Source: Hydrogenovibrio marinus (GTDB lineage Bacteria; Pseudomonadota; Gammaproteobacteria; Thiomicrospirales; Thiomicrospiraceae). From it: a stretch of DNA of 64,000 nt. The stretch covers positions 1,860,001 through 1,924,000 of the forward strand of contig NZ_AP020335.1 of NCBI RefSeq assembly GCF_013340845.1, written 5' to 3'. The translations under genes and the position numbers were made by a program. Position 1 is the first letter of the stretch. Each line of letters opens with the position of its first letter. Below are positions 47,567 to 57,504 of the stretch, in pieces. The notes beneath the pieces were generated by a model. That model saw only the letters and a program-made list of their open reading frames with translations. It was not told the origin of the DNA and searched no databases.

Positions 47567-48604
47567 TTAAGCTTCGCTATCTACTTCAACGTCAGCCGCT
47601 TTCGCATCTTTCTTCGCCGGCATCAGTTTTTCTTTAATTTGGGCTTGTAAGGTTTCGTTGATCTCAGGATTCTCTTTCAAATACTGACGAACGTTATCCT
47701 TACCTTGACCGATTTTTTGACCTTGGTAGCTATACCAAGCACCGGCCTTCTCAATCAGTTTCTCTTTTACACCAAGGTCAATCACTTCACCTTCGCGAGA
47801 AATCCCTTCGCCATACAAGATGTCGAACTCAACCTGCTTAAACGGAGGCGCCACTTTGTTTTTCACAACTTTGACGCGCGTCTCGTTTCCTAAAATCTCT
47901 TCGCCTTTTTTGATGGCACCGATTCGACGGATATCCAAACGAACCGAAGAATAAAACTTCAATGCGTTACCGCCCGTCGTGGTTTCTGGGTTACCAAACA
48001 TCACACCGATTTTCATACGAATCTGGTTGATGAAAATAACCAAGGTATTCGTACGCTTGATATTTGCTGTCAACTTACGCAACGCCTGAGACATCAAACG
48101 TGCCTGTAGCCCCATATGGGAATCACCCATCTCACCTTCAATTTCCGCCTTAGGCGTCAAAGCCGCGACCGAGTCAACAACCACAACATCAACTGCACCA
48201 GAACGCACCAATGAATCGGTAATTTCCAACGCCTGTTCACCGGTATCCGGCTGAGAAACCAATAGGTTATCCAGATCTACACCCAACTTTTCAGCATAGA
48301 TAGGGTCAAGCGCATGCTCGGCATCCACAAACGCCGCTGTTCCACCCGTCTTTTGCATTTCTGCAATGACGTGTAGCGTCAATGTTGTCTTACCAGAAGA
48401 CTCTGGACCGTAAATCTCGACGATACGACCGCGTGGCAAACCGCCAATACCCAATGCAATATCCAATCCCAAAGATCCGGTTGAAATCGCTTCAATGTCA
48501 CGAGCAACGCTTTGATCGCCCATCCTCATGATTGAACCTTTACCAAATTGCTTTTCAATTTGACCTAAGGCCGCTTCAAGAGCTTTCTTTTTGTTTTCAT
48601 CCAT
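47567..48604 (-). CDS. recA: Recombinase RecA
   Basis: 345 residues. It has Walker [47 protein letters not shown] and [22 protein letters not shown], all canonical. It catalyses strand exchange, including of imported DNA in competent cells, and drives LexA cleavage. No consensus gammaproteobacterial LexA box (CTGT-N8-ACAG) was seen in the region upstream. Confidence 0.98.
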   Translation of the reverse strand: MDENKKKALEAALGQIEKQFGKGSIMRMGDQSVARDIEAISTGSLGLDIALGIGGLPRGRIVEIYGPESSGKTTLTLHVIAEMQKTGGTAAFVDAEHALDPIYAEKLGVDLDNLLVSQPDTGEQALEITDSLVRSGAVDVVVVDSVAALTPKAEIEGEMGDSHMGLQARLMSQALRKLTANIKRTNTLVIFINQIRMKIGVMFGNPETTTGGNALKFYSSVRLDIRRIGAIKKGEEILGNETRVKVVKNKVAPPFKQVEFDILYGEGISREGEVIDLGVKEKLIEKAGAWYSYQGQKIGQGKDNVRQYLKENPEINETLQAQIKEKLMPAKKDAKAADVEVDSEA

Positions 48605-48875
48605 TGAACTTTTCCTACTTTTGATTGGTTAGCATTTCGGAGATTGGCGCTGTTCCCATGAGGGAAAAACCTTCAAAAACGAGCGCAAATTTTAGCCGAA
48701 AATTATCCCATAATTTAAGGATTTAAGCACTTAATTTTTGAGGTGAACAGGGGTTTTTTGTGTATTTCTCATTAAACCGTGTTGAAAGAAAATCAGACCC
48801 AGTTATCAACAAGAAAGAAATGTTCTGCTTTTTAGCGTAAAAAGTGGGTTTTAAGAAAGAAAAGATTAGGTTTAC

Positions 48876-48893
48876 GCCCGCTTGAGTGCGGGC
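48876..48893 (-). terminator. pncC terminator
   Basis: GCCCGC and GCGGGC pair across a 6-nt loop just beyond the pncC stop. Confidence 0.55.
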
Positions 48894-48898
48894 AGAAA

Positions 48899-49396
48899 TT
48901 ATTCGTTCAAAAGGTCTAAAACACCTTTCAAAGCCTCTACAGTACATTGGCTTCTCACAGCATCGCGATCACCGCCAAAATGAAATTCTTTTGAAACCAG
49001 TTTGTCATGACCTTGTATCGCCCAAGAAATCCAAACCGTTCCTACCGGTTTATCTGGCGTTCCGCCTCCAGGTCCGGCAATACCACTACAAGCAACTGCC
49101 ACCTTGGCATGCGACTGTTGTAATGCACCTAGCACCATTTCTTCCACGCACTCTTGGCTGACAGCCCCTTTTTTCATGATGGTCGTTTCTTTGACACCCA
49201 GCATTTCTTTTTTCGCTTCATAACTATAAGTTACATAGGCTCTATCGAACCATGCTGTACTGCCTGCGATCGAAGTCAAAGCTTCGGCAATCAATCCACC
49301 GGTACACGACTCCGCAGTCACAATCATTTTTTCATGGTTTTTCAAGGCTTCGCCCACCTCTGAAACCAAACTAAATAATTGAGAACGATCACTCAT
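48899..49396 (-). CDS. pncC: Nicotinamide-nucleotide amidase (CinA C-terminal domain)
   Basis: 165 residues. Deamidates NMN back to nicotinate mononucleotide. TAESCTGGLIAEALTSIAGSTAWFDRAYVTYS holds the catalytic serine region, and ACSGIAGPGGGTPDKPVGTVW is diagnostic. The ATG at 49396 is chosen: it has GGAG 8 nt upstream, whereas the frame's earlier start (49450) adds 18 unrelated residues that would run through a tRNA-like fragment. It is divergent from the mutS remnant, the order (mutS, pncC, recA) seen in many relatives. Confidence 0.93.
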   Translation of the reverse strand: MSDRSQLFSLVSEVGEALKNHEKMIVTAESCTGGLIAEALTSIAGSTAWFDRAYVTYSYEAKKEMLGVKETTIMKKGAVSQECVEEMVLGALQQSHAKVAVACSGIAGPGGGTPDKPVGTVWISWAIQGHDKLVSKEFHFGGDRDAVRSQCTVEALKGVLDLLNE

Positions 49397-49427
49397 GAAA
49401 GAGGCTCCTTTAGGTTTTAATACATCT

Positions 49428-49449
49428 GAGTTCGAATCCCCCGCCATCA
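49428..49449 (+). other. tRNA 3'-end-like fragment
   Basis: GAGTTCGAATCCCCCGCCA carries a T-loop and a CCA-like end, but the left side of the T-stem does not pair. It might be an old attachment-site scar. Confidence 0.3.
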
Positions 49450-49638
49450 AAAAAGGCGAAACAACTCAAGTTTGACTAGGATACCTTTTTTTGCATTTTT
49501 TTGACAGCTTCGACAAAATCAAATTCCGTCAAAACTGCAAAAAAACCTTTAAAACGGTAAAATCATCCTCTAATCGTTTTGTTAACCATTTTTACACAAC
49601 GGAATTTTCCGAAACACGACTCTAAATCGCCCGACAAC

Positions 49639-49689
49639 ATGACCAAAAAAACCAAATCCGAAACAACCCACACCCCCATGATGCATTAG
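49639..49689 (+). pseudogene. mutS: mutS 5' fragment, interrupted by the island
   Basis: An ATG at 49639 opens MTKKTKSETTHTPMM, then His and a stop. The HTPMM segment is the hallmark at the very start of MutS (family continues with QQYL and then the mismatch-binding domain). The location, divergent from pncC next to recA, is the expected one for mutS. Homology stops after the second Met, so the rest of the gene was separated by insertion; it is presumably at the far end of the island, outside the window. As it stands this copy cannot encode a working mismatch-repair protein. No strong ribosome site is visible. Confidence 0.75.
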
Positions 49690-49738
49690 TGACAGAATCA
49701 TGAGTATAAAAGGGATTAAATGGATTAATTAAAAAGAT

Positions 49739-49762
49739 GTTACGCCAATTGTTACGCCAATA
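49739..49762. repeat. Tandem 12-bp repeat at the island left end
   Basis: GTTACGCCAATT is followed directly by GTTACGCCAATA, 55 bp inside the junction. Such repeats near an island end may be integrase arm sites. Confidence 0.5.
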
Positions 49763-49772
49763 AATTTAACCT

Positions 49773-50483
49773 TCAATTTTCGTCTTCAAACATATTCAAT
49801 CGTTCCATCAAAGCCGACCTTACTGAAACACTGAATTTTTCAAATTTTTCTAGCTTATCAATACGTTTTTTCAGCTCATTGATATTTTCTTGCTGAGAAC
49901 CATTACGCTCCCTATAAACCCTCAGCAAAAACTTAACCTCATCACTTTCTACAGTTCCAACAACACTCTTTATCCACCCTTTAACTTCATCCGTATCTGC
50001 TAATTTCATTGAATGTTCAAGCAAAAAGGAAATAAGAATTCTAGCAGTCTCATCCAATACCTTAATGCCTTCGAGCCACTTGACTAACTCTGCATTTTCA
50101 TCGGCAAGAAACTCCTCAAAAAAACTATTACTGATATAACGCGGAATTGAATTTTCTGGACTTAATGAATCCAAAACCAAGAACACAGGCTCTAAACTCT
50201 CAAATGGCCGAGATCCGTTAGGAAAACTTGACCGGCTTTCCCATAGTTTTATTATTGTTTCAAAGCATTTCTGCTTGGCTTCTTGGCTAGATGTTGTCTC
50301 GGCCACATCTATTTGCTCGGCAAGATAATTAATCATCCAAAAGGTTATTTCATCAGAATCATTATTTTGAAAAGAATTTAATAACCTTTTACCTAAGTTG
50401 ATAACTCTTTCTTGTATCTCTAAGTTTTCCGTCTCCAGATAAGATGAAGGTCTTGCTATAGCTTGGGATATATCCGATTTCAT
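49773..50483 (-). CDS. Small partner protein, AVAST type III Avs3B-like (tentative)
   Basis: 236 residues from the ATG at 50483, which has AGGAG about 9 nt upstream; the frame extends to 50555. The start lies 95 nt inside the end of the large gene, so the pair is tightly coupled. It is acidic and mostly helical, with a coiled-coil-like stretch near the C-terminus (NINELKKRIDKLEKFEKF). No catalytic motif is recognised. Its size and position match the second gene of AVAST type III loci; the name rests on context, not on sequence motifs. Confidence 0.5.
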   Translation of the reverse strand: MKSDISQAIARPSSYLETENLEIQERVINLGKRLLNSFQNNDSDEITFWMINYLAEQIDVAETTSSQEAKQKCFETIIKLWESRSSFPNGSRPFESLEPVFLVLDSLSPENSIPRYISNSFFEEFLADENAELVKWLEGIKVLDETARILISFLLEHSMKLADTDEVKGWIKSVVGTVESDEVKFLLRVYRERNGSQQENINELKKRIDKLEKFEKFSVSVRSALMERLNMFEDEN

Positions 50484-53400
50484 TACCACTACTCCTATCT
50501 CTTCGGTGCCCGACAATTGATCGTTCAATATCAACCTGAAGAGCAATATCAACATTTAATAGATTACAAATCTCTAGAAGGAATGTAACAGATGCCAAAG
50601 CCACCGCCCCTTTACAACGATAAGAATTCCCTGCATCTTCAGAGTGAGCTTGATCTTCACTCCAAAACCTATTTGTAAAGCAAACTCTGCTATCAGATAG
50701 GTCATAATATGACTTTTGATCATCACTCTGCCTTAATGCAAATTCGTTCAATACAATATCTTTCAATCTATATGGACGCGCATCCATTTCTGCAGAATTC
50801 GGGTCTTTTTCTTCAACACTATTCAGCCAATCATTTCGTGTAAGCCATGCTTTCGCTGTAAAAGTGGCTAAATCGTCCTTATCATCATTGGTACAAAAAT
50901 TGAGCAAATAGCACTCATGGAGATGGTTCTCATAGTCGATCGTCGTATGTAATAAAGACTGACTTAGAGCCTTTGGAACAAGAATACTTCTATACGAAAT
51001 ATCTTCATTCCTTCCATTTTTATATTCATTCCATGTACCAGCAACATTAAGACAAAGCTGAGAATCATTTTTATGAACCAATAAATCAATAAAGTCATTA
51101 GCCTGTATTTCCCAACGCCAACCATTACTGAAATCATGTTCAGTCCATTCACGCCTATTTAGAGGAAATGGATCTCTGAGTTCGGATAGCAATACATTAT
51201 TGTGATTAAGAATTAAAACTTCACTTAACCATTCATCCCACTCTGATGATGTTTCCTGATAATTCTGCAGTGATGGCATTGCATATAAAAGCTTCGATGC
51301 CACTTCAAGTAGTAAATGATACGAAAGATAAAACGAATAACCATCCACTTGAGGATAAGAATGATGAGAAGCATGAGTGTCATAGGCGTCCCTGAGCCCT
51401 TTCCACTTATCTCTTCTATTATCAGCTATATACTGAGATTCGAATTTCATTCTCCACTTATTAAAGAGAATATCTTTTGCCAAATCTTCAACCTGTTGGG
51501 TTGATATACCAAACACTCTTCCAAGAGGTTCAAACCAATATCGATCAAAATCATGTGCAAACCAAACATCTGGCAAAGAACTTACTGAAACATTAAGGCG
51601 CAAAGGAATTTGTGCTTTATAAGCATATCTGTTTTCTTGAATTGGTTCGAATGGAGAAATGCATGACTTTGAAATATTGCTGAATGCCTCAGAATTGAAT
51701 AACTCAGGACAATCTTTTGCAATCTGTAAACAGATTTGTTTTGCATAATACTGATGAAGAATACCTTGCTCCTGATTAATGGCTAGCTTAGTAAAAATTT
51801 CACTCCTACTAACCAGCAATCTAGAACTACCATACACACAACGAGTTAATGCAACAAGTAGATATAGCTTGGCGTGTAAATCAAAAAACGGACATCCATT
51901 TGGAGTAAAAAATTTGGGTAAAGGCTTTTCAAAATGGTCAATTAAAGCATATATCGCTTCTTGGCAATCGAGTTCAAACAACCTAATTACTGCATGAACA
52001 GCATGCCATCGCTCATTTGGAAAAGGGGAGCCTAAATTGGCAAAAATATAACCAACTAAAGCACCTCGAAGACTTTCTGGAATAGATTGGTTTTCTTGCC
52101 AAAGACCATCGCCAAAATCATCTTCCAAATAAACTTCAAATCTTGATAACCCCTGATTTATAAGACTGTTAGAATCTTCAACACTTAATTTATCCGCATT
52201 AAAATGTACAAAACCAAATAATGCTTCTGAAGATTCAATATCAACCGAACAACTGAGCCCCTTAACAATCCCTTCTTGAATGGCGGAATTGCTCTCTCTA
52301 TCAAGAGTAAAATATTTAGAATAATAGGAATATATATTGACGAATTGATAAGGGAAGCGAGCCACAATTTTTTTAACTAGCTGATTCCATATAGCTTCAA
52401 CGGAAGCTTTCGCTTTCCATTCCTGTGGAAAGTATTCAAACGCACTTTTAATATCATAAAAATCGAGCGACTCAACCTCACATACCAACGATAAAAACTT
52501 GGCCGCTTTTCTAGATGAAATTTTCTGGTAACAACCGCTCCAAAACCTTTCATTTTGCCTGTATACTTCCTGTTGTTCATACACAAGGAAAGCATTCTGA
52601 AACCCCACAGGAGTAAGGATGTCGAATTCCCCATAGGTTGAATCCCAGCTATTTTCATCAGTCTCTTCTTTCGCAGAAGCTTTAGGGCTTTGAACGGTTT
52701 TCTCTATATGAACTAATTGAGAAACATTATTTAATTCCGCATTTGGCAATCCATATTTTTCTGAAACTTTAGAGATTTTTGACCATACATCTCCCTCAAC
52801 GCCACTGACTCTAAATTCTCGAATCAAATGATCAAACATTGTCTGCTGTTTATTTCGAGACCTTTCTTTTGCAATACACTTTTCGCAAAAATCAACTTTT
52901 CCATATTCCCAAGAAAAAGCTGATAAAGAGTATGCTTCTGCGGGTAATAACAAACCTGAGTCTATCGTATTGTTTGCCAAGGAAACCATAGAACGGTGAT
53001 CCCAACCAACATTTCTTTCTTTCCAACGATTCACTATGGCGAATGCAGACGCTGGCGATAACTTAAAACACGTCGAAAGAGCATCATTTCTATCCCAATG
53101 TTTTTCGCGCGATACAACGTCACCAATCATTTCTGCACATCTCATATAACGATGAGCTAGTGCTGCTTGGTCATCATTAGAATCCGCAGCCCTTTTGGCC
53201 ACAGCGGTTATTGCTTCCCAACGATGAATCGCCTCATTTCCGAATTTTGATGCTTTATTTAGTGCTAAATCAAAATAAGCTGCTGCATCTTCTTTTCCAA
53301 CACTTAAAACAGCTCTAGCTAATTGAATATAGCTTTCAGAATAAGATTCAGGAGATTCCTCTAGGTCGAACTCTTTTAGGGCTTTACGACAAGCTTCTTC

Positions 53401-56400
53401 TGCCAAATCACTCAATATTTCTAAGTTGTCATTTCGGCAACTTGCTCGAAGAAAATACAGATCATTCTGAAGATTTGACGCTAAATCGCCAGCCTTATAC
53501 TCATTACAAAAGAGAGTTATCGCATCCTTGCATTCATGCTTACAATGCAAAATGCATTCAAACATAGCTTTAGTTGCCTCATGACGACATGGATCATAAT
53601 CATGGTAATAAATTGCTGGTTTGTTATTATCAGATAATTTTTTTGCATTAATAAATGCATCACTTAGACCGAAATTTCCGCCTGCTAGTATTCTGGATTT
53701 AACCATATACCATGGCAATAATCGTCCGATAAACTCTTTTGCATTACGAAGCTCTCTATTTTCCTCAGATGAACCATCTGTACTAATCCACTGTTGATCT
53801 ATAACACTGTCTAAAGCCAAATTAAAATCGTTGACCAGAACAGCTTTTATACTTAAATATCTAAGATAATTTTCCCTGATGGGATAATGTTGATATTTAT
53901 CTGCAATCTCCCATAGGCGAGGAGCTATGTAGTAGAAGGAAAGTGCAGTCCCAATCTTTTTATGTGGTAGCTTATGTATCAGACAAGCTTCAAAAAAAGA
54001 CAGGAATGCACCCAGAGAATTTTTTTTCCCGTACCACTCACCTGATGGTTTTTCAATAGAGTTATCTTGAGAAGTAATATGCTTTAAGCATTCCGTCAGA
54101 CATTGCTTTGGGGCAGTTACTCCTACTTTCATCAGCTCTGAATTAATCGCAAGAATAAAACTAGCATTATCCTTTCCATAACTAGCCATTTGAAAAATGG
54201 TTTCAAAATCACCTGAATCAATCAAACGTTCTGTAAATGAACTTGTAAGTCTAAAAATCACAGTCTGAGGAGACCAAGACAATAGAAAATCTGTACAATT
54301 TTGCCATCCTAGTAAGTTCATTTTGGCTGTGGTAATTTCAAGAAGTTCAATATCATCTAACTGCTCGTGAAATAACTCTTCGTCTTCCTTTGCATTTCGT
54401 CTTTTTTCAAAATATCTGTATAACCAATGAACCCCAGATCTTAAACGGCTCTGCGCTTCTCCTTTGGTTGATGAAAGAGACGAAAGTAACGAGGCTGAAT
54501 AAACAGTTTCTGAACCGTTCCAACTACCACTAAATGCTTTTCTATAAGCCAATTCTTGAATTCGATTAGATTCAAAAAACTCTACAGTTAAATCTAAATT
54601 TTGCGAAAGGGTTTCTAGCTGTCGCGCATTAGCAGCAATTTCCTCTCCTGCCTTTAATGCTAACTGACAAGATTCGTACAATCTGCCATTTTTAAGTGCC
54701 GCTTTAAACGCATACTGCAAGCGAGAGATTTGTATTTGTTTTGCATCATACTCGCTATATTGAGGCAACCAATTGTCTGACAAAGCCAAGTTAACGAGTT
54801 CGTCAAACCTTTGTGACTTCAAGAGCAAAAGAGGAATATTTTCTGCGACATATGAGCTCTCTAAAGATAAAGGCTTGAGAACATCAACATACTGTGAAAT
54901 TTGTTGTGAGCTCGCTGCAAACGTATCTTGAAACCATTTTTCCGTCGGCTCATCCCTAAACTGCACTGAATCATCCGTTAACCAAAGTGGACGACCTAAA
55001 TCCGAGATAAAACTTCTAATTAAATCCTCTGGGACTTTGCTTACGCTAGCTAAAACTTTCAGTGGAACAAATGGTGGCAAAGTTGCTAACCCCGTACAAA
55101 CACGTTCTATTTCTTCAACGTAATTTTTAGAAAAAGAGTCCCTAACTTCAGCAATTGATTCATTAAGCAGCTTCTCAATTAAATCTTCTACCGTTAAGGG
55201 GGTTGAGCCAAAAGACAGTAAAAGCTTTTCAAGAGACTTAGTCTGCAAAGAGAATGCATTAGCTTGAACACGAGGGTTTCCAGCTGTTAGCCGACAAAAC
55301 TCTGTTGCATCCGATAAATTTGCACAAGGATAGCTTTGTTGCAGAAAAAGCAAAGTTTCTTCATTTGTGAATGGAGATAAAGATGTTTTATTTACACCGG
55401 ACGGTGGATCAAGAAGATGTAAACGCTCTGGTCGACATGTAAATACCAACCTACAATTTTGTGGAACATTTTCTTTTAGCAAAAGCCTTGCAAATGATGT
55501 TTCTCCGAATTCTTCTGCCGCCATTTCCGCATTGTCTGCAGCGTCAAATACGATAACAAGTAGTGCATCTTGATCACGATTATGGAGATCCTGGCATACC
55601 TCATCAATCCTGCTTAAAAAAGCTCTAACCCAATAATCATCGGGTTCATTTCGAGTGGGGATAATCTGATCACATAAACTATCTTTTGCAAATGTGTTAA
55701 CCAATTGAACTAGAGCATCTTGAGTACGATGTCTTTTTCCAGTTGATTTGCGGTAGCTCCCTCTTCCAAAACAGTCGTAAGCAATGACAATTGATGAATC
55801 ATCAAAAAGCGTAGACAAGTTACTGCTTAAAGCAGATTTACCAGTTCCTCCACTCGCCGTAATGATCGTATGATTGTCTGCCAATTTTATTGATTTAATA
55901 ATCTCAGACTCTTGGCGTCTAGGAACATAATTAGAAATGAAATCGAATAACGGAGGGGCTGGAAAAAAATCATTAATATCCGTGATATCGAATGCTTCTA
56001 AGATATCTTCTTTTTTAATGACATTGCTTTGTCTAGGCTCTATTTTTTCCCAGATTTTTGCAACTAAAAGCTTTTGTCTATCTTCAACATTTTTGGAAAC
56101 ACTTAAATTAGCCAACTCACGATGTATATCGTATTTTTGAACATCATAATTTCCTTCCGAATCACAAAGTATTAGGCATTTACAAAATGACGTTAGTTTG
56201 GACTGATTTAATCCAGTGTATTGTTTAATTGTCTTAGAAAAACTTTTATGGACTTCTTTCCATTTACCTTTTGCAATTTGAGAGACATTCCTCTTAAAGC
56301 TGGGGGCAATGATACGATTGGTAATTATTGTGAAGGTTGTGTTTTTATAATTGTTCTTATTATTCGAAAGCTCTTCAAAACGAGCCGCCAAGCCAATTAT

Positions 56401-56700
56401 GGAGTCTTTGAGAAGGCTTAAAGTAAAATGCTTGTTTACTTGAACTGTAGAGTGCTTTAACTGAAAGTACTCTACAGATTTTTCACCCGTATTATTAACT
56501 TTATATTCAGCTAAATCTACTACGCACTCACCTTTAAGGTTGGGCTCTAATGAGCCTTCTATTGTGATGTGAGTTAAATCGGTATTGAAATCTAAGAGCT
56601 TTAAACTTCTTTTAACAGCCCAACGGTAGTGAAAAATATCGCCCGCTCTTGAGAAGTTAATAAGATCTGAATTCTCTTGTTCGTTTTGTTGATTAGGCAA
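50389..56700 (-). CDS. Cap4/DUF4297-STAND NTPase defence protein, Avs3A-like
   Basis: 2103 residues. The N-terminal domain (about 15-240) resembles Cap4/DUF4297 nucleases: SRAGDIFHYRW, TIEGS, Asp62 in VVDLAEY and Q-x-K (Gln80, Lys82) in EYFQLKH. A STAND ATPase follows with Walker A GGTGKS (284-289), Walker B LLVIVFDAADN (about 381-390) and CRLVFTCRPERL. The remaining 1500 residues are helical and repeat-like, the region that senses phage proteins in Avs family members. Avs3 proteins sense the large terminase and then cut DNA; that is family knowledge, not seen here. Translation starts at TTG with AAAGGA upstream, 18 nt after ptuB. Confidence 0.75.
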   Translation of the reverse strand: MPNQQNEQENSDLINFSRAGDIFHYRWAVKRSLKLLDFNTDLTHITIEGSLEPNLKGECVVDLAEYKVNNTGEKSVEYFQLKHSTVQVNKHFTLSLLKDSIIGLAARFEELSNNKNNYKNTTFTIITNRIIAPSFKRNVSQIAKGKWKEVHKSFSKTIKQYTGLNQSKLTSFCKCLILCDSEGNYDVQKYDIHRELANLSVSKNVEDRQKLLVAKIWEKIEPRQSNVIKKEDILEAFDITDINDFFPAPPLFDFISNYVPRRQESEIIKSIKLADNHTIITASGGTGKSALSSNLSTLFDDSSIVIAYDCFGRGSYRKSTGKRHRTQDALVQLVNTFAKDSLCDQIIPTRNEPDDYWVRAFLSRIDEVCQDLHNRDQDALLVIVFDAADNAEMAAEEFGETSFARLLLKENVPQNCRLVFTCRPERLHLLDPPSGVNKTSLSPFTNEETLLFLQQSYPCANLSDATEFCRLTAGNPRVQANAFSLQTKSLEKLLLSFGSTPLTVEDLIEKLLNESIAEVRDSFSKNYVEEIERVCTGLATLPPFVPLKVLASVSKVPEDLIRSFISDLGRPLWLTDDSVQFRDEPTEKWFQDTFAASSQQISQYVDVLKPLSLESSYVAENIPLLLLKSQRFDELVNLALSDNWLPQYSEYDAKQIQISRLQYAFKAALKNGRLYESCQLALKAGEEIAANARQLETLSQNLDLTVEFFESNRIQELAYRKAFSGSWNGSETVYSASLLSSLSSTKGEAQSRLRSGVHWLYRYFEKRRNAKEDEELFHEQLDDIELLEITTAKMNLLGWQNCTDFLLSWSPQTVIFRLTSSFTERLIDSGDFETIFQMASYGKDNASFILAINSELMKVGVTAPKQCLTECLKHITSQDNSIEKPSGEWYGKKNSLGAFLSFFEACLIHKLPHKKIGTALSFYYIAPRLWEIADKYQHYPIRENYLRYLSIKAVLVNDFNLALDSVIDQQWISTDGSSEENRELRNAKEFIGRLLPWYMVKSRILAGGNFGLSDAFINAKKLSDNNKPAIYYHDYDPCRHEATKAMFECILHCKHECKDAITLFCNEYKAGDLASNLQNDLYFLRASCRNDNLEILSDLAEEACRKALKEFDLEESPESYSESYIQLARAVLSVGKEDAAAYFDLALNKASKFGNEAIHRWEAITAVAKRAADSNDDQAALAHRYMRCAEMIGDVVSREKHWDRNDALSTCFKLSPASAFAIVNRWKERNVGWDHRSMVSLANNTIDSGLLLPAEAYSLSAFSWEYGKVDFCEKCIAKERSRNKQQTMFDHLIREFRVSGVEGDVWSKISKVSEKYGLPNAELNNVSQLVHIEKTVQSPKASAKEETDENSWDSTYGEFDILTPVGFQNAFLVYEQQEVYRQNERFWSGCYQKISSRKAAKFLSLVCEVESLDFYDIKSAFEYFPQEWKAKASVEAIWNQLVKKIVARFPYQFVNIYSYYSKYFTLDRESNSAIQEGIVKGLSCSVDIESSEALFGFVHFNADKLSVEDSNSLINQGLSRFEVYLEDDFGDGLWQENQSIPESLRGALVGYIFANLGSPFPNERWHAVHAVIRLFELDCQEAIYALIDHFEKPLPKFFTPNGCPFFDLHAKLYLLVALTRCVYGSSRLLVSRSEIFTKLAINQEQGILHQYYAKQICLQIAKDCPELFNSEAFSNISKSCISPFEPIQENRYAYKAQIPLRLNVSVSSLPDVWFAHDFDRYWFEPLGRVFGISTQQVEDLAKDILFNKWRMKFESQYIADNRRDKWKGLRDAYDTHASHHSYPQVDGYSFYLSYHLLLEVASKLLYAMPSLQNYQETSSEWDEWLSEVLILNHNNVLLSELRDPFPLNRREWTEHDFSNGWRWEIQANDFIDLLVHKNDSQLCLNVAGTWNEYKNGRNEDISYRSILVPKALSQSLLHTTIDYENHLHECYLLNFCTNDDKDDLATFTAKAWLTRNDWLNSVEEKDPNSAEMDARPYRLKDIVLNEFALRQSDDQKSYYDLSDSRVCFTNRFWSEDQAHSEDAGNSYRCKGAVALASVTFLLEICNLLNVDIALQVDIERSIVGHRRDRSSGNEIGYIPSYSKTFILSGDGKLRDTRKSYQLR

Positions 56701-56718
56701 TTACTTGATCCTTTACAT

Positions 56719-57504
56719 TCAGATCTTTCCACCATCCTGGAGGTTATCAGCATTAGGGTGAGGAGAAATAACCGATCCATCAGCCATATCAAAACATCCT
56801 GACTCTTCCGTACCTGAAATCGCTTGAATAAATCGGACTTTCATTTCAGGAATATCATCAAAAACAGCCATCCAAACGCTAAAAAAACCTGTTGCGACCA
56901 TTAAATTAACAATACCATTAACTACTGCATTATTTGCTGGATCTTTACGGTAATCGACCAAAGAGTCCTCGGCCTGCCCCCAAATTTGCATTCGCTGACC
57001 AACTCTTTCGAGCGCAATATCTGTTTTTTTACCTTGTGATTTCTTCTTCCGAAGACCACATAAATCTAATGTTTTTTTGGCTGTTATCTGATGTCTAGCT
57101 GATAAACTTGGATTGGGAATAACGGTTCCATCAGCTTTATATTCAAATGCAAAAAAAGTATTGTCTCGGTCGGGAAAAAATAGATCCGAAAATATGACCT
57201 GCTTATCACCTTTGGTCGAGTTGCAATTGACACAAGCTAATAGAAAATTGGTCCAGACTGTTTCTAATTGAGGTTTTCCAAATGGCCCTTTTTTAGGTTC
57301 AATATGTTCAACTGCTAGAGATGTAGGTATTGGCCTTTCACAATAGCTACAATAGCTTGCCAAGTGAAGACCTCTAACATTTTTCCCTTTAGAAATCCGA
57401 CCAATCAGATGGGGTTTCGCATCAGCATAGTCATTAAAATTTGTTGCTTGTGGAGAGTTATTTCGTCTGACTGGCCTCAATTTCTTCTCCAATAGTTTTA
57501 GCAT
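56719..57504 (-). CDS. ptuB: Septu PtuB-like HNH endonuclease
   Basis: 261 residues. The HNH nuclease core is visible: CSYCERPIP, LAVEHIEPKK (with the catalytic His), WTNFLLACVNCNSTKGDK; the two CxxC pairs bind zinc. This layout is that of PtuB, which cuts DNA once released or directed by PtuA. Its start overlaps the end of ptuA by 47 nt, and its TGA is 18 nt before the large STAND gene, so all four genes look like one operon. Confidence 0.8.
   Translation of the reverse strand: MLKLLEKKLRPVRRNNSPQATNFNDYADAKPHLIGRISKGKNVRGLHLASYCSYCERPIPTSLAVEHIEPKKGPFGKPQLETVWTNFLLACVNCNSTKGDKQVIFSDLFFPDRDNTFFAFEYKADGTVIPNPSLSARHQITAKKTLDLCGLRKKKSQGKKTDIALERVGQRMQIWGQAEDSLVDYRKDPANNAVVNGIVNLMVATGFFSVWMAVFDDIPEMKVRFIQAISGTEESGCFDMADGSVISPHPNADNLQDGGKI

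Larger units (their letters stand above)
49397..49772. other. Region between pncC and the defence operon
   Basis: 376 bp. From left: a tRNA 3'-end-like fragment (49428-49449), the divergent pncC/mutS spacer, the truncated mutS start (49639-49689), the island junction near 49684, and two tandem 12-bp repeats (49739-49762). Apart from the remnant no gene is seen. Confidence 0.7.

Noticed and set aside
48605-48722. LexA box search upstream of recA
   Set aside because: Only a CTGT half-site is present; no CTGT-N8-ACAG was found, so no SOS operator is claimed.
49397-49450. Longer pncC start (18 extra residues)
   Set aside because: The extension runs through a tRNA-like fragment and does not match the family; the ATG at 49396 has a good ribosome site.
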